DNA of 64,000 nucleotides from Candidatus Thorarchaeota archaeon (GTDB taxonomy: Archaea > Asgardarchaeota > Thorarchaeia > Thorarchaeales > Thorarchaeaceae): NCBI GenBank assembly GCA_029855935.1, contig JAGSHN010000031.1:1-64000 (forward strand), written 5' to 3'. This document shows positions 26,191 to 35,700 of the stretch, piece after piece (position 1 is the first letter of the stretch; every line of letters begins with the position of its first letter). Under the pieces are notes generated by a model. That model had not been told where the DNA came from. It made no database searches and saw only the letters and a list, made by a program, of their open reading frames with translations. Made by a program: the position numbers and the translations under genes.

Positions 26191-27177
26191 ATGAGAGACT
26201 ATGATGTGGTCCTCGCCTCCGGCGCAGAGCACCTCAGAACACGTTTTGAGGAACACGGCTTCCGCGTCTTCACCTGTGAGATGAACTACGACGGGAAGAG
26301 GCTGTTCCCCAATGCGGATGTCTATGTCCGCATCCCAGAAGTTGAGAAGCTCTCCGACCGGCGTGTTGTTGTAGTCCAATCGTGTACCGGCTCAGGTCCA
26401 GCGGAGAAGGAGCATTTATCCACCTCAGATAGAGTAGTGGAGCTGCTGCTCATACTGGATGTCCTCAACAGGCCTGTCTCTGTGGAGAAGATTGGACACA
26501 AGCAATACAGGACAACACCAGTAATCCCGCCGTCGCGCGTGGAGGTCGTGCTCACTTTCCAGCCTTTCGCATTACAGGACAAGGCCTTCGAAACGGGTGA
26601 GGCAATCTCAGGTCGGTGGGCCATGGAGACCATTGTGAAGGCGTGCAACCATGTCTGGGTTGTCAATCCTCACCCGCCCGAAGACACGCCGTGGATGAAG
26701 GTGCTTCGTGACAGAGGGGTCCTGCACTCAATTGACATCACACCCGACCTAATCAAGTTTGGAGCAGAGCAGCTTGGCCTCAAAGACTACAAGGTGATAA
26801 CACCGGACGAGGGCGGTCAAGAACGCTTCTCGGTCGCCGGGTACGGCAAGACACGGAGCGACTCGTACACAGTCGAACTCACAGGTGATCTTGACGTGAG
26901 CGGTCGAAGCGTGATTGTTGTGGACGACCTAACAAAGAGCGGAAGCACACTGCTCAAAGCTGCAGCGCGGCTGCGACAACAGGGTGCAAAAGAGGTGGCC
27001 CTCGCCGTCGCGCACGTATTACCACTACTCGACAGAGGGGAGGAACTGCTTGAGGAGCTGGTCGAGAAGAGTGGACAACGAGTCTTCGTGTCGAACACCG
27101 TAAAGACAAGAGTCTTCTGCGAGAGGTACCCGCAACTGACCTACAATGTTGTGGACTCGCTGGTGAAGGTACTCTGA
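26191..27177 (+). CDS. prs: Ribose-phosphate pyrophosphokinase-like enzyme (PRPP synthase)
   Basis: The 328-residue protein has the tandem phosphoribosyltransferase folds of PRPP synthases, with the PRPP-binding loop VIVVDDLTKSGSTLLKAA in the C-terminal half and VVVQSCTGSGPAEKEH near the N-terminus. The active-site stretch is divergent from bacterial Prs, so the assignment to PRPP synthesis is likely but not certain. An in-frame GTG at 26116 overlaps the dcd stop (GTGA) and would add 25 residues; ATG 26191 fits the family N-terminus better. Confidence 0.78.
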   Translation: MRDYDVVLASGAEHLRTRFEEHGFRVFTCEMNYDGKRLFPNADVYVRIPEVEKLSDRRVVVVQSCTGSGPAEKEHLSTSDRVVELLLILDVLNRPVSVEKIGHKQYRTTPVIPPSRVEVVLTFQPFALQDKAFETGEAISGRWAMETIVKACNHVWVVNPHPPEDTPWMKVLRDRGVLHSIDITPDLIKFGAEQLGLKDYKVITPDEGGQERFSVAGYGKTRSDSYTVELTGDLDVSGRSVIVVDDLTKSGSTLLKAAARLRQQGAKEVALAVAHVLPLLDRGEELLEELVEKSGQRVFVSNTVKTRVFCERYPQLTYNVVDSLVKVL

Positions 27178-27187
27178 AACAACAGGT

Positions 27188-27421
27188 CTACTCCGCCACG
27201 AACTGCTCCGCCTTGGAAGTGGCGATCCAAGTCTTGGCTGTAAACCTCTCGACGAGGCCTCTCTCCTCGAGCCGGTTGAGCGCCTGGACAACCCGGTTCT
27301 GGTCGCACTCGACGTGACGACCCCTGAGTATGCGCGTGATTGCAGCTGGACGATGGCTGTCCTTGAGGATGACAGCGAGTATCTTGCGCTCAAGTTCGCT
27401 GATTTCGTCGCTCATTCCCAT
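27188..27421 (-). CDS. Small winged-helix DNA-binding protein
   Basis: The 77-residue protein is a single winged helix: an N-terminal helix EISELERKILAVILK, a helix-turn-helix (RPAAITRILRG..QNRVVQALNRLEERGLVERF) and a C-terminal wing. It is a likely transcription factor of the archaeal wHTH pool. ATG 27421 or 27415 are both possible. A TATA-like ccttaaaa at 27450-27457 is shared with the divergent phosphorylase gene. Confidence 0.7.
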   Translation of the reverse strand: MGMSDEISELERKILAVILKDSHRPAAITRILRGRHVECDQNRVVQALNRLEERGLVERFTAKTWIATSKAEQFVAE

Positions 27422-27449
27422 CACTCACCGGCGGAGGACATAGGTTAGG

Positions 27450-27457
27450 TTTTAAGG
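27450..27457. promoter_or_regulatory. Shared TATA box of wHTH gene and nucleoside phosphorylase
   Basis: The sequence ttttaagg lies 29 nt from ATG 27421 (minus) and 52 nt from ATG 27509 (plus), between two divergent genes. The small wHTH protein could control its own promoter and that of its neighbour; this is inference. Confidence 0.45.
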
Positions 27458-27508
27458 ATATCTCTAGTTGCCGATGGTCACCAGACACGAAAGTTAGAGG
27501 CGCCAGTG

Positions 27509-28267
27509 ATGTCTGACGACAGGGAGTATCACATAGGAATTGCACCCGGCGAGATGCCAAGACTCGTTCTTCTACCCGGCGACCCGCAGAGGGCAAGGAC
27601 CATTGCACAGACCTTCTTTGAGAGACCAGAGGAGGTGGCCCACAGGAGAGAGTACTGGAGCTTCAGGGGAGAATATCGGGGAGTTGAGGTTGGGGTGTGC
27701 TCAACAGGGATTGGCTGTCCCTCCGCGGCAATCGCGATAGAGGAACTGGTCAGAGTCGGTTGTACGCACTTCATAAGAGTGGGCACTGCCGGCGCCATAG
27801 ACCCAACACTCAGAGCAGGAGATCTCGTCATCTTCACTGGCGCAGTCCGAGACGACGGTACGTCAAAGCAATACGTCCCTGTTGAGTATCCTGCGGTTGC
27901 TGACCCGGATGTGACACGAGCACTTGAAGTCGCAGCGAGAGAGAGAGGGGCACGGTACCGTGTTGGGATAGGCCACAGCAAGGACGCGTTCTACAGCGAG
28001 CATCCCGATCTTGTCGCAGACCCTGAAGTGATGCGTTCCCGATGGCAGGTTCTCCGCAGAGCGAATGTGATTGCCACAGAGATGGAGTCAGCGGTCCTGT
28101 TCGTCCTAGGCCAGCTCCGTAGAGTTCACGTGGGAGCAGTCTGTATGATCATAGGGGAGCCCGTCGACAGAGGGGCGAAGATAGTAGAGAAGCCTCCAAT
28201 CGACGCACTGGTCACCGTCGCACTGGATGCCCTACGTCTTGTGGCCACCCGAAACACATCTCACTGA
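27509..28267 (+). CDS. Uridine/purine nucleoside phosphorylase family protein
   Basis: The 252-residue protein matches the NP-I family (Udp/DeoD): LLPGDPQRARTIAQ, GVCSTGIGCPSAAIAIEEL, FIRVGTAGAID and ATEMESAVLFVL. It cleaves nucleosides with phosphate to base plus ribose-1-phosphate. The uridine type seems most likely from EMES and the overall spacing, but the base specificity is not certain. Confidence 0.9.
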   Translation: MSDDREYHIGIAPGEMPRLVLLPGDPQRARTIAQTFFERPEEVAHRREYWSFRGEYRGVEVGVCSTGIGCPSAAIAIEELVRVGCTHFIRVGTAGAIDPTLRAGDLVIFTGAVRDDGTSKQYVPVEYPAVADPDVTRALEVAARERGARYRVGIGHSKDAFYSEHPDLVADPEVMRSRWQVLRRANVIATEMESAVLFVLGQLRRVHVGAVCMIIGEPVDRGAKIVEKPPIDALVTVALDALRLVATRNTSH

Positions 28268-28311
28268 GGTGTTCGAAATAGCTGCACAGACAGTACACGA
28301 GTCTGCGCAGA

Positions 28312-29091
28312 CTATAGGCCCTCAAACCAGACCTTTTTCTGAACGGCTGCATTAAGGGAGTTGGCCGCAGAAACATCCATCCCGCTGATTCTGGCGATGT
28401 CCTCAGGCGGCGTCGCGCCCAGCTCGGTCAGCGAGGAGATTCCCGCCGCGAGAATGGCCTCAGTCTGTGCGGGAGTGACACCCTGCTGAGTCAGGAATGC
28501 TCTCAGCTCTTGAATCTCCTTCTCGTCGACACGAGCTGGGGGAGCGGTAGGTGTCGTTGGAGCGGATGGTGTTGCGGGGGCTGAAGCGGGTGCGGTACTC
28601 ACACGGGCGGGGGCGGACACACCTGTTGCAAATGACTTGACAAAGGACGGGCGCAGTACGTAGATTCCTGCAAGGAGCGACAGGACAATGGCCGGAATGA
28701 GAACTATCGGCCCGATGTTCAGACCCTCAATGCCACCACTCGGGCCAGGGAACGGAATGGCACCGACGACCCCGCCAGCGATGACGTAGGCCCAAGGCGT
28801 GCCTGACAGGTCAGTCGCAAGAACGAACCAGAGTGGGCCAAAGAAGGCCAGGCCTCCAATCTCGAATACGAGGATCTCGCGAAACGCATCTCGAATGCGG
28901 ATGTATGTCACGACCAGGGGACCCACAATCAGCGCAATCGCGACGACGAACCAGAGCTGGTACAGGCTCCACAGACTCTGTATGACAACCGGATCAGTGA
29001 CCCCATACCCTGAGAGTTTTATCATTGCAGCCCCAAGGAAGATGATTCCCGGAATCAATGCCCCGAACAGAATTCCACGATAATAGCGCAA
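28312..29091 (-). CDS. Multi-pass membrane protein with Pro/Ala linker and C-terminal helix-hairpin-helix-like domain
   Basis: In 259 residues I see about four to five membrane segments (ILFGALIPGIIFLGAAMI, LWFVVAIALIVGPLVV, LAFFGPLWFVLA, YVIAGGVVGAIPF, IVLIPAIVLSLLAGI). A linker of Ala/Pro/Thr (~170-195) follows, then a ~60-residue helical domain (EAILAAGISSLTELGATPPEDIARISGM) like the SAM-helix fold of ribosomal/RNA polymerase alpha tails. It is unrecognised. It starts at TTG 29091 with ggtgagg upstream; the TATA is at 29137-29143, next to the element's left end. Confidence 0.65.
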   Translation of the reverse strand: MRYYRGILFGALIPGIIFLGAAMIKLSGYGVTDPVVIQSLWSLYQLWFVVAIALIVGPLVVTYIRIRDAFREILVFEIGGLAFFGPLWFVLATDLSGTPWAYVIAGGVVGAIPFPGPSGGIEGLNIGPIVLIPAIVLSLLAGIYVLRPSFVKSFATGVSAPARVSTAPASAPATPSAPTTPTAPPARVDEKEIQELRAFLTQQGVTPAQTEAILAAGISSLTELGATPPEDIARISGMDVSAANSLNAAVQKKVWFEGL

Positions 29092-29141
29092 AGGGTCCTC
29101 ACCTCAGTAGCTTGCGGAGAATTACATAGCAGGCCGTCTAT

Positions 29142-29150
29142 AAAGGTGTT
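29142..29150. other. Candidate left attachment-site core (attL)
   Basis: The sequence aaaggtgtt is repeated exactly at 49739-49747, just past the integrase stop. Adjacent bases extend the likeness (ta, one mismatch, then the 9-mer). It lies beside the TATA box of the host membrane-protein gene, so the element would have entered a divergent promoter region rather than a tRNA gene. Nine bases can recur by chance, so this is tentative. Confidence 0.4.
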
Positions 29151-29196
29151 TGCGGTCGAAATGTATGCCTAATATACCACCACTGAGGGGGGTGAA

Positions 29197-29204
29197 TTTA
29201 TATT
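29197..29204 (+). promoter_or_regulatory. Promoter of the element's surface-protein operon, with leader hairpin
   Basis: The TATA-like tttatatt predicts a start near 29226. The leader then holds a perfect 6-bp hairpin (ccctcc tgcg ggaggg, 29230-29245) and a ggtga ribosome binding site before ATG 29275. The hairpin could stabilise the mRNA 5' end. Confidence 0.5.
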
Positions 29205-29274
29205 CTACTGGATATAGAACTGTATACGTCCCTCCTGCGGGAGGGGCGCAGACTCAGCAACAGGTGAACGAGAT

Positions 29275-30246
29275 ATGGGAAAGAAGAAGAAGGCAACGTT
29301 CTCCGGGAGCGTGGCGCAGGGTGCCGGTCTCGCGGCCGGGGTCTGTGCTGTGCTTCTGATCGTCATGGTGGTCCTGCCAATGGTGGGAATCACGCTAATC
29401 ACGCTCTTCTCGGGCTTCGGGACCACGAACACTCAGTCCACGGGCGAGCCGGTCTTCGTGATGGCGTCCCTCAAGGCTAAGGGCGCCAACACGCCGCTCA
29501 ATGGGACTGTGTATCTCAGTTCTGACCTCCAGACGTGGGAGCCTGTCGACGCGAGCGCAGGCAGTCTCACTAGCAGCAACCAGTACGCGATGGGATCGGT
29601 AATCTATCTGTTCGCACCGATAAGCGGCTACTACACTGCGCTGTTCCAGACGACTGTACCACAGGCTGACACGTCTAAGACCACAGTGTCGCTCGGCATA
29701 TTCGAGCTCATTGCGGTCTCGTCCTCAATGACTGTGACCGCGCAGACGAATGCTGGCTCGAACCTTGGGACGACTGCTTCTGCTTGGTTGAACACCACGT
29801 CGGGTACGACAGAGACAGTGCGGGTGATCATCCAGAACAGTGACACGGACAGCGGCTTCGGCGATGACCGCTGGACCGACCAGACAGTCACAATCGGCAC
29901 ATCCGTCACACTCCCAGGCTACAAGAACTATCCTACTGACGGCTACACCTACGTGGGTCCGTTTGCGGTCGTTCAGGTGAACACGTCCAGTGTGGTCGTC
30001 ACGGGCGCGATGTCCTCAATCCACGTCGGCAGCAACTACTACTATTTTGTCGCGCTGAATGTCGCGACTCTCTGGAACGATGCCGATGTAGCCGGTGATG
30101 GCATCCAGGTCTTCAGTGTGGACCTCACTCCGACGGCCGATGCCCAAGTGACTGTCAGCATCTACGACTATGTACGGGCGGACTTCATCCCGACCGTGAG
30201 CCTTGGCTCTGCGGACGCGTCGACCAGCTTCAAGGTGAACGTGTAG
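29275..30246 (+). CDS. Anchored, beta-rich extracellular protein; candidate major structural protein
   Basis: The 323-residue protein has a short basic cytoplasmic start (MGKKKK) and one strong membrane segment (~residues 18-46: LAAGVCAVLLIVMVVLP). An extracytoplasmic domain rich in Thr, Ser, Val and Gly with few charges and no Cys follows, typical of beta-sandwich surface or virion proteins. It is unrecognised. As first gene after a strong promoter, followed by a hairpin at 30243-30268 that could end part of the transcripts, it may be the most expressed protein of the element; that is inference. Confidence 0.75.
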   Translation: MGKKKKATFSGSVAQGAGLAAGVCAVLLIVMVVLPMVGITLITLFSGFGTTNTQSTGEPVFVMASLKAKGANTPLNGTVYLSSDLQTWEPVDASAGSLTSSNQYAMGSVIYLFAPISGYYTALFQTTVPQADTSKTTVSLGIFELIAVSSSMTVTAQTNAGSNLGTTASAWLNTTSGTTETVRVIIQNSDTDSGFGDDRWTDQTVTIGTSVTLPGYKNYPTDGYTYVGPFAVVQVNTSSVVVTGAMSSIHVGSNYYYFVALNVATLWNDADVAGDGIQVFSVDLTPTADAQVTVSIYDYVRADFIPTVSLGSADASTSFKVNV

Positions 30247-30268
30247 GGGCTCCCTGCGGAGCCTCTAC
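30243..30268 (+). terminator. Stem-loop at end of first surface gene
   Basis: An 11-nt arm gtaggggctcc pairs with ggagcctctac (10 of 11 standard pairs) around a ctgc loop and includes the stop codon. A short T-containing run follows. It may act as a partial terminator or a 3' end stabiliser that raises the first gene's mRNA over the downstream genes. Confidence 0.5.
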
Positions 30269-30295
30269 ATCTGTTCCCATAGTGGGGGTGATAGA

Positions 30296-30850
30296 GTGAG
30301 GATGAAGAAGAAGACCCGGAATGCGATTCTCGCGGTGGTGGTCCTACCGGTCGTGATTCTGGCGCTGTTCTACGTCAGCACGGCGATGAACGCAGAGATG
30401 GCGTCGATGCAGCTCCAATATTACAACGATGGACAGCCGGTGTCCACGCCCTTCCAGTTGATCAACGAGGGCGGGCAGGAGATAGACTCCGTCGCCGTGA
30501 CAGTCACGTGGTCTATCTCTGGCGACAACGTGGACTGGACGACCTTGCAGCTCACCGGCGCGGTCATAGTCTACATCTCCGGCGGTGGGGAGCAGGACTC
30601 GCAGCTGACACGTCAGGACTTCACAAGTTCCGATCAGCAGGGGTCGAAGACCCTGACCTTCGCGCTGGAGACACTGTTCGCGCACTACAGCAGCGGCGAC
30701 TACACGCTCCGCTTTCACGGCCTGCTGACGGTGTCGGCGAAGGACCTCGCAGGGAACGACATCAGCGACAGTTGGAACGGCGACAGGACTATCAGCGTCA
30801 GCTGGGACGATGGCTCAGGCTCCCTCACGCTGACAGCAGAGATCTCGTAG
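30296..30850 (+). CDS. Membrane-anchored extracellular protein
   Basis: The 184-residue protein has a basic start, one membrane anchor at ~residues 8-28 (AILAVVVLPVVILALFYV), then a soluble beta-rich domain with many Ser, Thr, Gly and Asp (SVAVTVTWSISGDN). It starts at GTG 30296 behind ggggtgat. It is unrecognised and belongs to the surface-protein operon. Confidence 0.7.
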   Translation: MRMKKKTRNAILAVVVLPVVILALFYVSTAMNAEMASMQLQYYNDGQPVSTPFQLINEGGQEIDSVAVTVTWSISGDNVDWTTLQLTGAVIVYISGGGEQDSQLTRQDFTSSDQQGSKTLTFALETLFAHYSSGDYTLRFHGLLTVSAKDLAGNDISDSWNGDRTISVSWDDGSGSLTLTAEIS

Positions 30851-30861
30851 GAGGGAGCGGA

Positions 30862-31524
30862 GTGCGCAGGCGGGGCTGGCTGGGCGACAGCAGTGCCTTC
30901 AATCTGGAGGTCAGCAACTTCGACCTGCTGCTCACTGTGCTCGCCCTGTTGAGCAGCTTTCTGGTCATCACAAACTTTCAGCAGGATCTTGAGCGGGCAC
31001 TGATTGCCATCGCCTTCAGCGTCTTCTGCATCGCAGGACTGACGCTTGGTCTGGCGAGCTTCGGCGTGCAGCGGGACAAGAATGTGTCCACGGGGGAACT
31101 GCTGGAGAGAGTGAACTGGGGCATTGTGGGGTTCATTGCGATTGCGATGCTTCAGCTGGCGGTGAACAGTCTCGACTTCTTCAGCGCCATCGAGTTCTAT
31201 GACGTCCTATTCCTGTTCATCGCAGCCGTGGCGGAGACATGGCTGTTCCAGTACTTCCTGCTCGTGCTCCTGTACCGGCTCAGCCCGCCCGGTCCAGTAG
31301 GTCTGAGGATGATGATTGTGGCGACACTCGATGCTGCGATATTCGCCAGTTACCATGCCGTCGTCTATGCTGCACGGCCGGACGCAATCTTGGTCGTGTT
31401 CTTAGGCGGCATCGTCCTCGCAATGGTGAACCTCGTCACAAGGAGCGTTCTTCCAGCCATGCTCGCGCACATAATGAACAATGTGCCCATTCTGGCCCTG
31501 CTTCTCGCACTGCTACCGCCGTAG
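30862..31524 (+). CDS. CPBP-like intramembrane protease-family membrane protein
   Basis: The 220-residue protein has about six membrane segments. Its C-terminal half carries CPBP/Abi-type motifs: AETWLFQ (a degenerate EExxxR), FASYH (FxxxH) and HIMNN (HxxxN). Such proteins include CAAX prenyl proteases and bacteriocin-immunity proteases. Motif 1 has only one Glu and no Arg, so activity is doubtful. It starts at GTG 30862 with aggaggg 7 nt upstream. It could process or protect membrane proteins of the element. Confidence 0.65.
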   Translation: MRRRGWLGDSSAFNLEVSNFDLLLTVLALLSSFLVITNFQQDLERALIAIAFSVFCIAGLTLGLASFGVQRDKNVSTGELLERVNWGIVGFIAIAMLQLAVNSLDFFSAIEFYDVLFLFIAAVAETWLFQYFLLVLLYRLSPPGPVGLRMMIVATLDAAIFASYHAVVYAARPDAILVVFLGGIVLAMVNLVTRSVLPAMLAHIMNNVPILALLLALLPP

Positions 31525-31535
31525 GAGGGATTCGA

Positions 31536-32513
31536 ATGAAGAGACAGAGAAGGAGACAACTGGCGCTCGGGGTCCTGCTCCTGACGGCACTCGTGGTGGG
31601 CGTCTATGCGACGACTCGGTTCAGCACCTTCAGCACCAGCGGGTTGCAGGGTGTCAGGGCCACGTGGCAGCGACTGGAGTGGAACGGCGAGTCCTATCCA
31701 TTGTCCGACCCAACGCACGCAGTGATTGACCTCACGGACGAGGGTGTGCCAGCGCCCTTCCTTGCCGACTGGACACGGTACCAGTTGGAGACCGACCAGC
31801 CAAAATACGAGGAGGTGCTTCGCTCCGAGACTGCGTGGTTCAACACGAGTGACGAGGCCCGGTGGCAGGAGGTCCGGCTGGAGCGCTGGACCCTCAGTGT
31901 GGACCTCTACGCTCTCAGCGCTGGAGGCGCATATTCTCCAGCAGGAGTGAAGTTCATTCTCAGGCTGGAGACCAACCCGGACGCGATTTTCGTCGATGCC
32001 AACAGAACGACCTCTTATGTGGTCCACGCCTACGTTCAGGAATATCAGCAGCTGGGGACTCAGACCGAACTCGTCCTCCCCTCACAGGGAGCCTTCACTC
32101 TATACTTTCCTGAGGGCGGAGGCTCGCCGGACATCCCTGAGAACACCTTTGTGGACCCTGATGCCCTCGGCCAGTACGCTGTGGTCGAGATTCAGTTTGA
32201 GACCTCGGACTTTGGGCCGGTCGGATCCCTGTGGTGGTGGACGGATGCCCACGTGCATTATGTCATTGCGCTCGACGTTGTCGTGATAGGGCAGTGGATA
32301 TGGCCACTGGACGAGGCACTGGGTGGCGAGAACAGGGCTGGTGGCGGGACGAAAGTGTCGCCCTGGGACGCCGCAGCACGGGCGCTGGGCGATGCATTCT
32401 CAGCGCTCGGCGACTGGCTGAACCAGTTCTGGTGGGTCATCCCCATCGTGATCATCAGCGTTGCCACCCTTGTGCTTCTTGTCCTGTTGAGAGGAATCGT
32501 GCCGAGGAGGTAA
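31536..32513 (+). CDS. Surface protein anchored at both ends
   Basis: The 325-residue protein has an N-terminal membrane segment (LALGVLLLTALVVGVYA), a ~245-residue extracytoplasmic beta-rich domain with Trp-rich patches (SLWWWTDAHVHYV), and a second membrane segment near the C-terminus (WVIPIVIISVATLVLLVLL) with a basic end. Ribosome binding site taggaggg before ATG 31536. No family is recognised. Confidence 0.72.
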   Translation: MKRQRRRQLALGVLLLTALVVGVYATTRFSTFSTSGLQGVRATWQRLEWNGESYPLSDPTHAVIDLTDEGVPAPFLADWTRYQLETDQPKYEEVLRSETAWFNTSDEARWQEVRLERWTLSVDLYALSAGGAYSPAGVKFILRLETNPDAIFVDANRTTSYVVHAYVQEYQQLGTQTELVLPSQGAFTLYFPEGGGSPDIPENTFVDPDALGQYAVVEIQFETSDFGPVGSLWWWTDAHVHYVIALDVVVIGQWIWPLDEALGGENRAGGGTKVSPWDAAARALGDAFSALGDWLNQFWWVIPIVIISVATLVLLVLLRGIVPRR

Positions 32514-32520
32514 TAGCATC

Positions 32521-32721
32521 GTGGAGTGGGGGCTGGTCTTTATCGTGCTGGCAGCAGCAATAGGAGTGGCAGGCTCGCTACTAGTTGAGGATATGCTGGT
32601 GGCGGTCTATCACCACTGGGTCAAGAAACGCCAGCAGGAGAAGATCCCAGTACGTCGCTGGGTCGTCAGGGACTATGGCGACAGGATGGTCATTCTATGC
32701 AGGGGGTGGAAGAGGGAGTGA
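32521..32721 (+). CDS. Small single-pass membrane protein
   Basis: The 66-residue protein has one N-terminal membrane helix (GLVFIVLAAAIGVAGSLLV) followed by a basic cytoplasmic tail (HHWVKKRQQEK). It starts at GTG 32521, 7 nt after the previous stop, with aggagg in that gene's end. Its stop overlaps the GTG of the giant surface protein (GTGA). Confidence 0.65.
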   Translation: MEWGLVFIVLAAAIGVAGSLLVEDMLVAVYHHWVKKRQQEKIPVRRWVVRDYGDRMVILCRGWKRE

Positions 32722-35700
32722 GAGGTCGCGCTGTGGTCCTGCTCTTTGTACTGATGATTATGCTACCAGCCCTCGGGCCGATGGTGCCCTCACTGGTTGT
32801 TCCCCCCTCCCACCAGACTACTTCTGGCCCGAGGGCTGACCCCTCACAGAACTTCAGCACGAGCGCGGACGGGGACGTGTCGCCCGACTCCATCACCAGT
32901 TTCAGCGAGACTCTCCCGGATGATGTCATGTTCTATCCCGATAACGAGTCCTATGGGAGCGGGTACGTCGAATCGTTCGCCGACGTCACTGACTGGTACA
33001 CAAATGCTTGGGAGAGCGAAGACTCCTACTCAACGGATGGAGATATTCTGTCGCTGGAGTCGTACGGAAACGCGAACAATGACGTTGACAAACTCTTGAG
33101 CGACTCAATCTCAATCTCAATGTACAACTACTTTGAATTCAGATACCGAATGAATGTGAGTACTGGGGGCGCAGATGGTGTCTGGATTGCCTTCTACGAT
33201 GCGGCAGGCGCCTTGATTCGCTACTGGTCCACGGATTCATTGACGGCCAATAAGTGGGTCACGGTGAAGCGTTGGATACCCACGTTGTCTGCGGGCAGCA
33301 GTTCGTCAACGACCATTGAGAAGGTGGGGCTCTATACGAGAACGGATGTCGGAGAGCACGCGAGGCTTGACGTTGACTACGTGCGTGTTGCCTCTGGTGA
33401 TCAAATGGGCTGGCAATATGACGGTTCTACTCTCTGTGGTGTAGAACCCGCGTCGTTGGCGAACTGGCAATCTACTACTGAGATATTAAGTGGGGACCAG
33501 TTTCGGGTCACAGCGAAGAAGATTGCCGCAGGTAACTCCTATTTCTACGTCAAGTTCTACACAGACACGACAAGCACGATTGCTGAGGTCGATGAGGACT
33601 ACTATCCCTTTTTCAAGATTAGATGGGCTGGCGATAATCTCAATGACACTAGCTGCTGGATGTATCTGTATGTGTACGGACAGGACAAGAACCCCACGTG
33701 GACGGAAATGATGACCGCGGGGCTGGTCCATAGTGTCGACTTCAATGAGACCGTTGTCATGAATGTCGACGCAATCGCAAGCGAGCCCAACTCTCGTGAC
33801 TACATCGCAACAATCTATGTATACCTTGATGATAATCGCATCAATTCAGTCGTACAGATTACTGTAGACTACATGAAGATGTACTCCATTGCGGAGTTCT
33901 CCATCTCGCAGAACTACGTTGAGGTCGATGATATTGCGTATGTACAGAACGGTCTGCTGTACACGGAGCTGGACGGGTATCCTGAATCAATCATATTCAA
34001 CCACGACCCAGCAGTTTCAATATCCCCGACTTATAACGTTGTGAACTTGACGCTTGCCGACTCCGACCCGACGAGCAGTCCCTACGACTACGGGGTAAGG
34101 GTCTATCAGACCACTTCTACGTACTTGACAAAGTACGAGGAAACGAGATTCGATTGGACGAGTTCACTGACAGAGGTGACCGATTTCTTCATAGAGTCCT
34201 ACTATACGAACATCATCAGCGCAATCAAGTTCTGGCAGGACTCCGCTGCGCCGGAGATAATAGCTGTATGGAACACGCCCTCCGAGCCAGACAATGCCAC
34301 AAGTGTTCGGTTCTCCGTGACAGCCTATGATCTGATGGGAGTCTACTCGGTCTCGCTAGTGTCCCTGATGCAGCCGGCCGGATCCTCCATCTCCGCCATA
34401 ACTCTATCGCGCTATGCTCTGGGCGCAGGATCTGAGCTCTGGACCGCGAACGAAACACTGTCGGTGCCGGGCGAGTACGTGTTCGAGGTCCGCGTCTCGG
34501 ACGGAGCGAATGTCGCCTACGAGACACTCTCTCTGGTGGTGGACCAGTACGAACCCGCTACGCTCGTGGTCAGCGACAGCGTCTTCTCGTACAACAACGA
34601 GACCAACGTCCTATCGGGTGATGTGTCCATTCCCTGCTCCTATTCTGTGTACGAGAACGACAGCCTTACGGCGTCCGGATCGCTGTCCGCAGGCTCCTAC
34701 AGCATCGAGTGGCCTCACTCGACCACCCCTGGTAATTACTTCTGGGCTGTCAAGTTTGAAAATGGAGGCCACACGATGTGGAGGAATGGGACGTACCACA
34801 TCGATGGCCAGATTCATGACGGTGATCTGTACTACGCTCTCCTATACTCCTACCCTCTGGAGGTGACCGACATGTCACACTTCTGCGCCAGACCAGAATA
34901 CAGCGGGTACATGTTCTTCCTGCTATGGGGCGACCTCGACAACGTCACCACTTCCATCACAATGGAGCCCTATGTGTACGAAGGAGCCATGACCGGATTC
35001 TACTGCGAGGTCTACGGAGTCTGGTCGCTCCTCATCCCAATTGACGATGCCACGATACATCAGTTTGCGAGTTCTAACGTTGGAAACGTGTTCAGTAATT
35101 TCACTATGAAGTACAACGGTCGAGTCGTGACACCTGCAATAACGACCTTCGGCGGGGGATGGGATCACTACACGTACGAATTTTTCAACACCGGAAGCGG
35201 ACAGACTGGAGTCATCTATCTCAGTGACTACTTTCTTGCACCAAAGACGTTTCAGTACTTTGTCCTCGATAATGGAACCTTCGTGGACTCGAACACTATA
35301 GACTATGACATCGCGGTGTATCATAATTATGAACTATCTCCGTACATAGGTGGCTGGGGGCGCTTCCTGTTCCGCGTTCGCGTCAACAACCAATTTGCGG
35401 GCTGGGGTGTAGGAGTCACTTGGACGGATCAGGACTACAACGACGGACGTCAGTATCTGGAGGTCGACCTCTACGGCCTCAACACCGATTTTCTCGACAC
35501 TACCTGTTCCATCCAACTCGATCTTGTCTGGGGGATAGCATTCCTGGCAAACGAGACCTTCTCCTTCGATGAAGACGGGATAGCGACGGCACTCACCTCT
35601 CTCTACACCCAACCGCTTCTCTACGTTCCCGGAAGGCTCCAGATTGAGAACCGGCTTGCACTTGTGGCGGAGCGGTACGTCACCTTCTCCGGCACGACGA

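Noticed and set aside
29092-29275. tRNA gene as attachment site
   Set aside because: No cloverleaf-forming sequence or T-loop signature at either end of the element.
30508-30861. Upstream extension of the CPBP-like frame
   Set aside because: It overlaps the anchored protein gene in another frame with non-protein composition; aggaggg before GTG 30862 gives a far better start.
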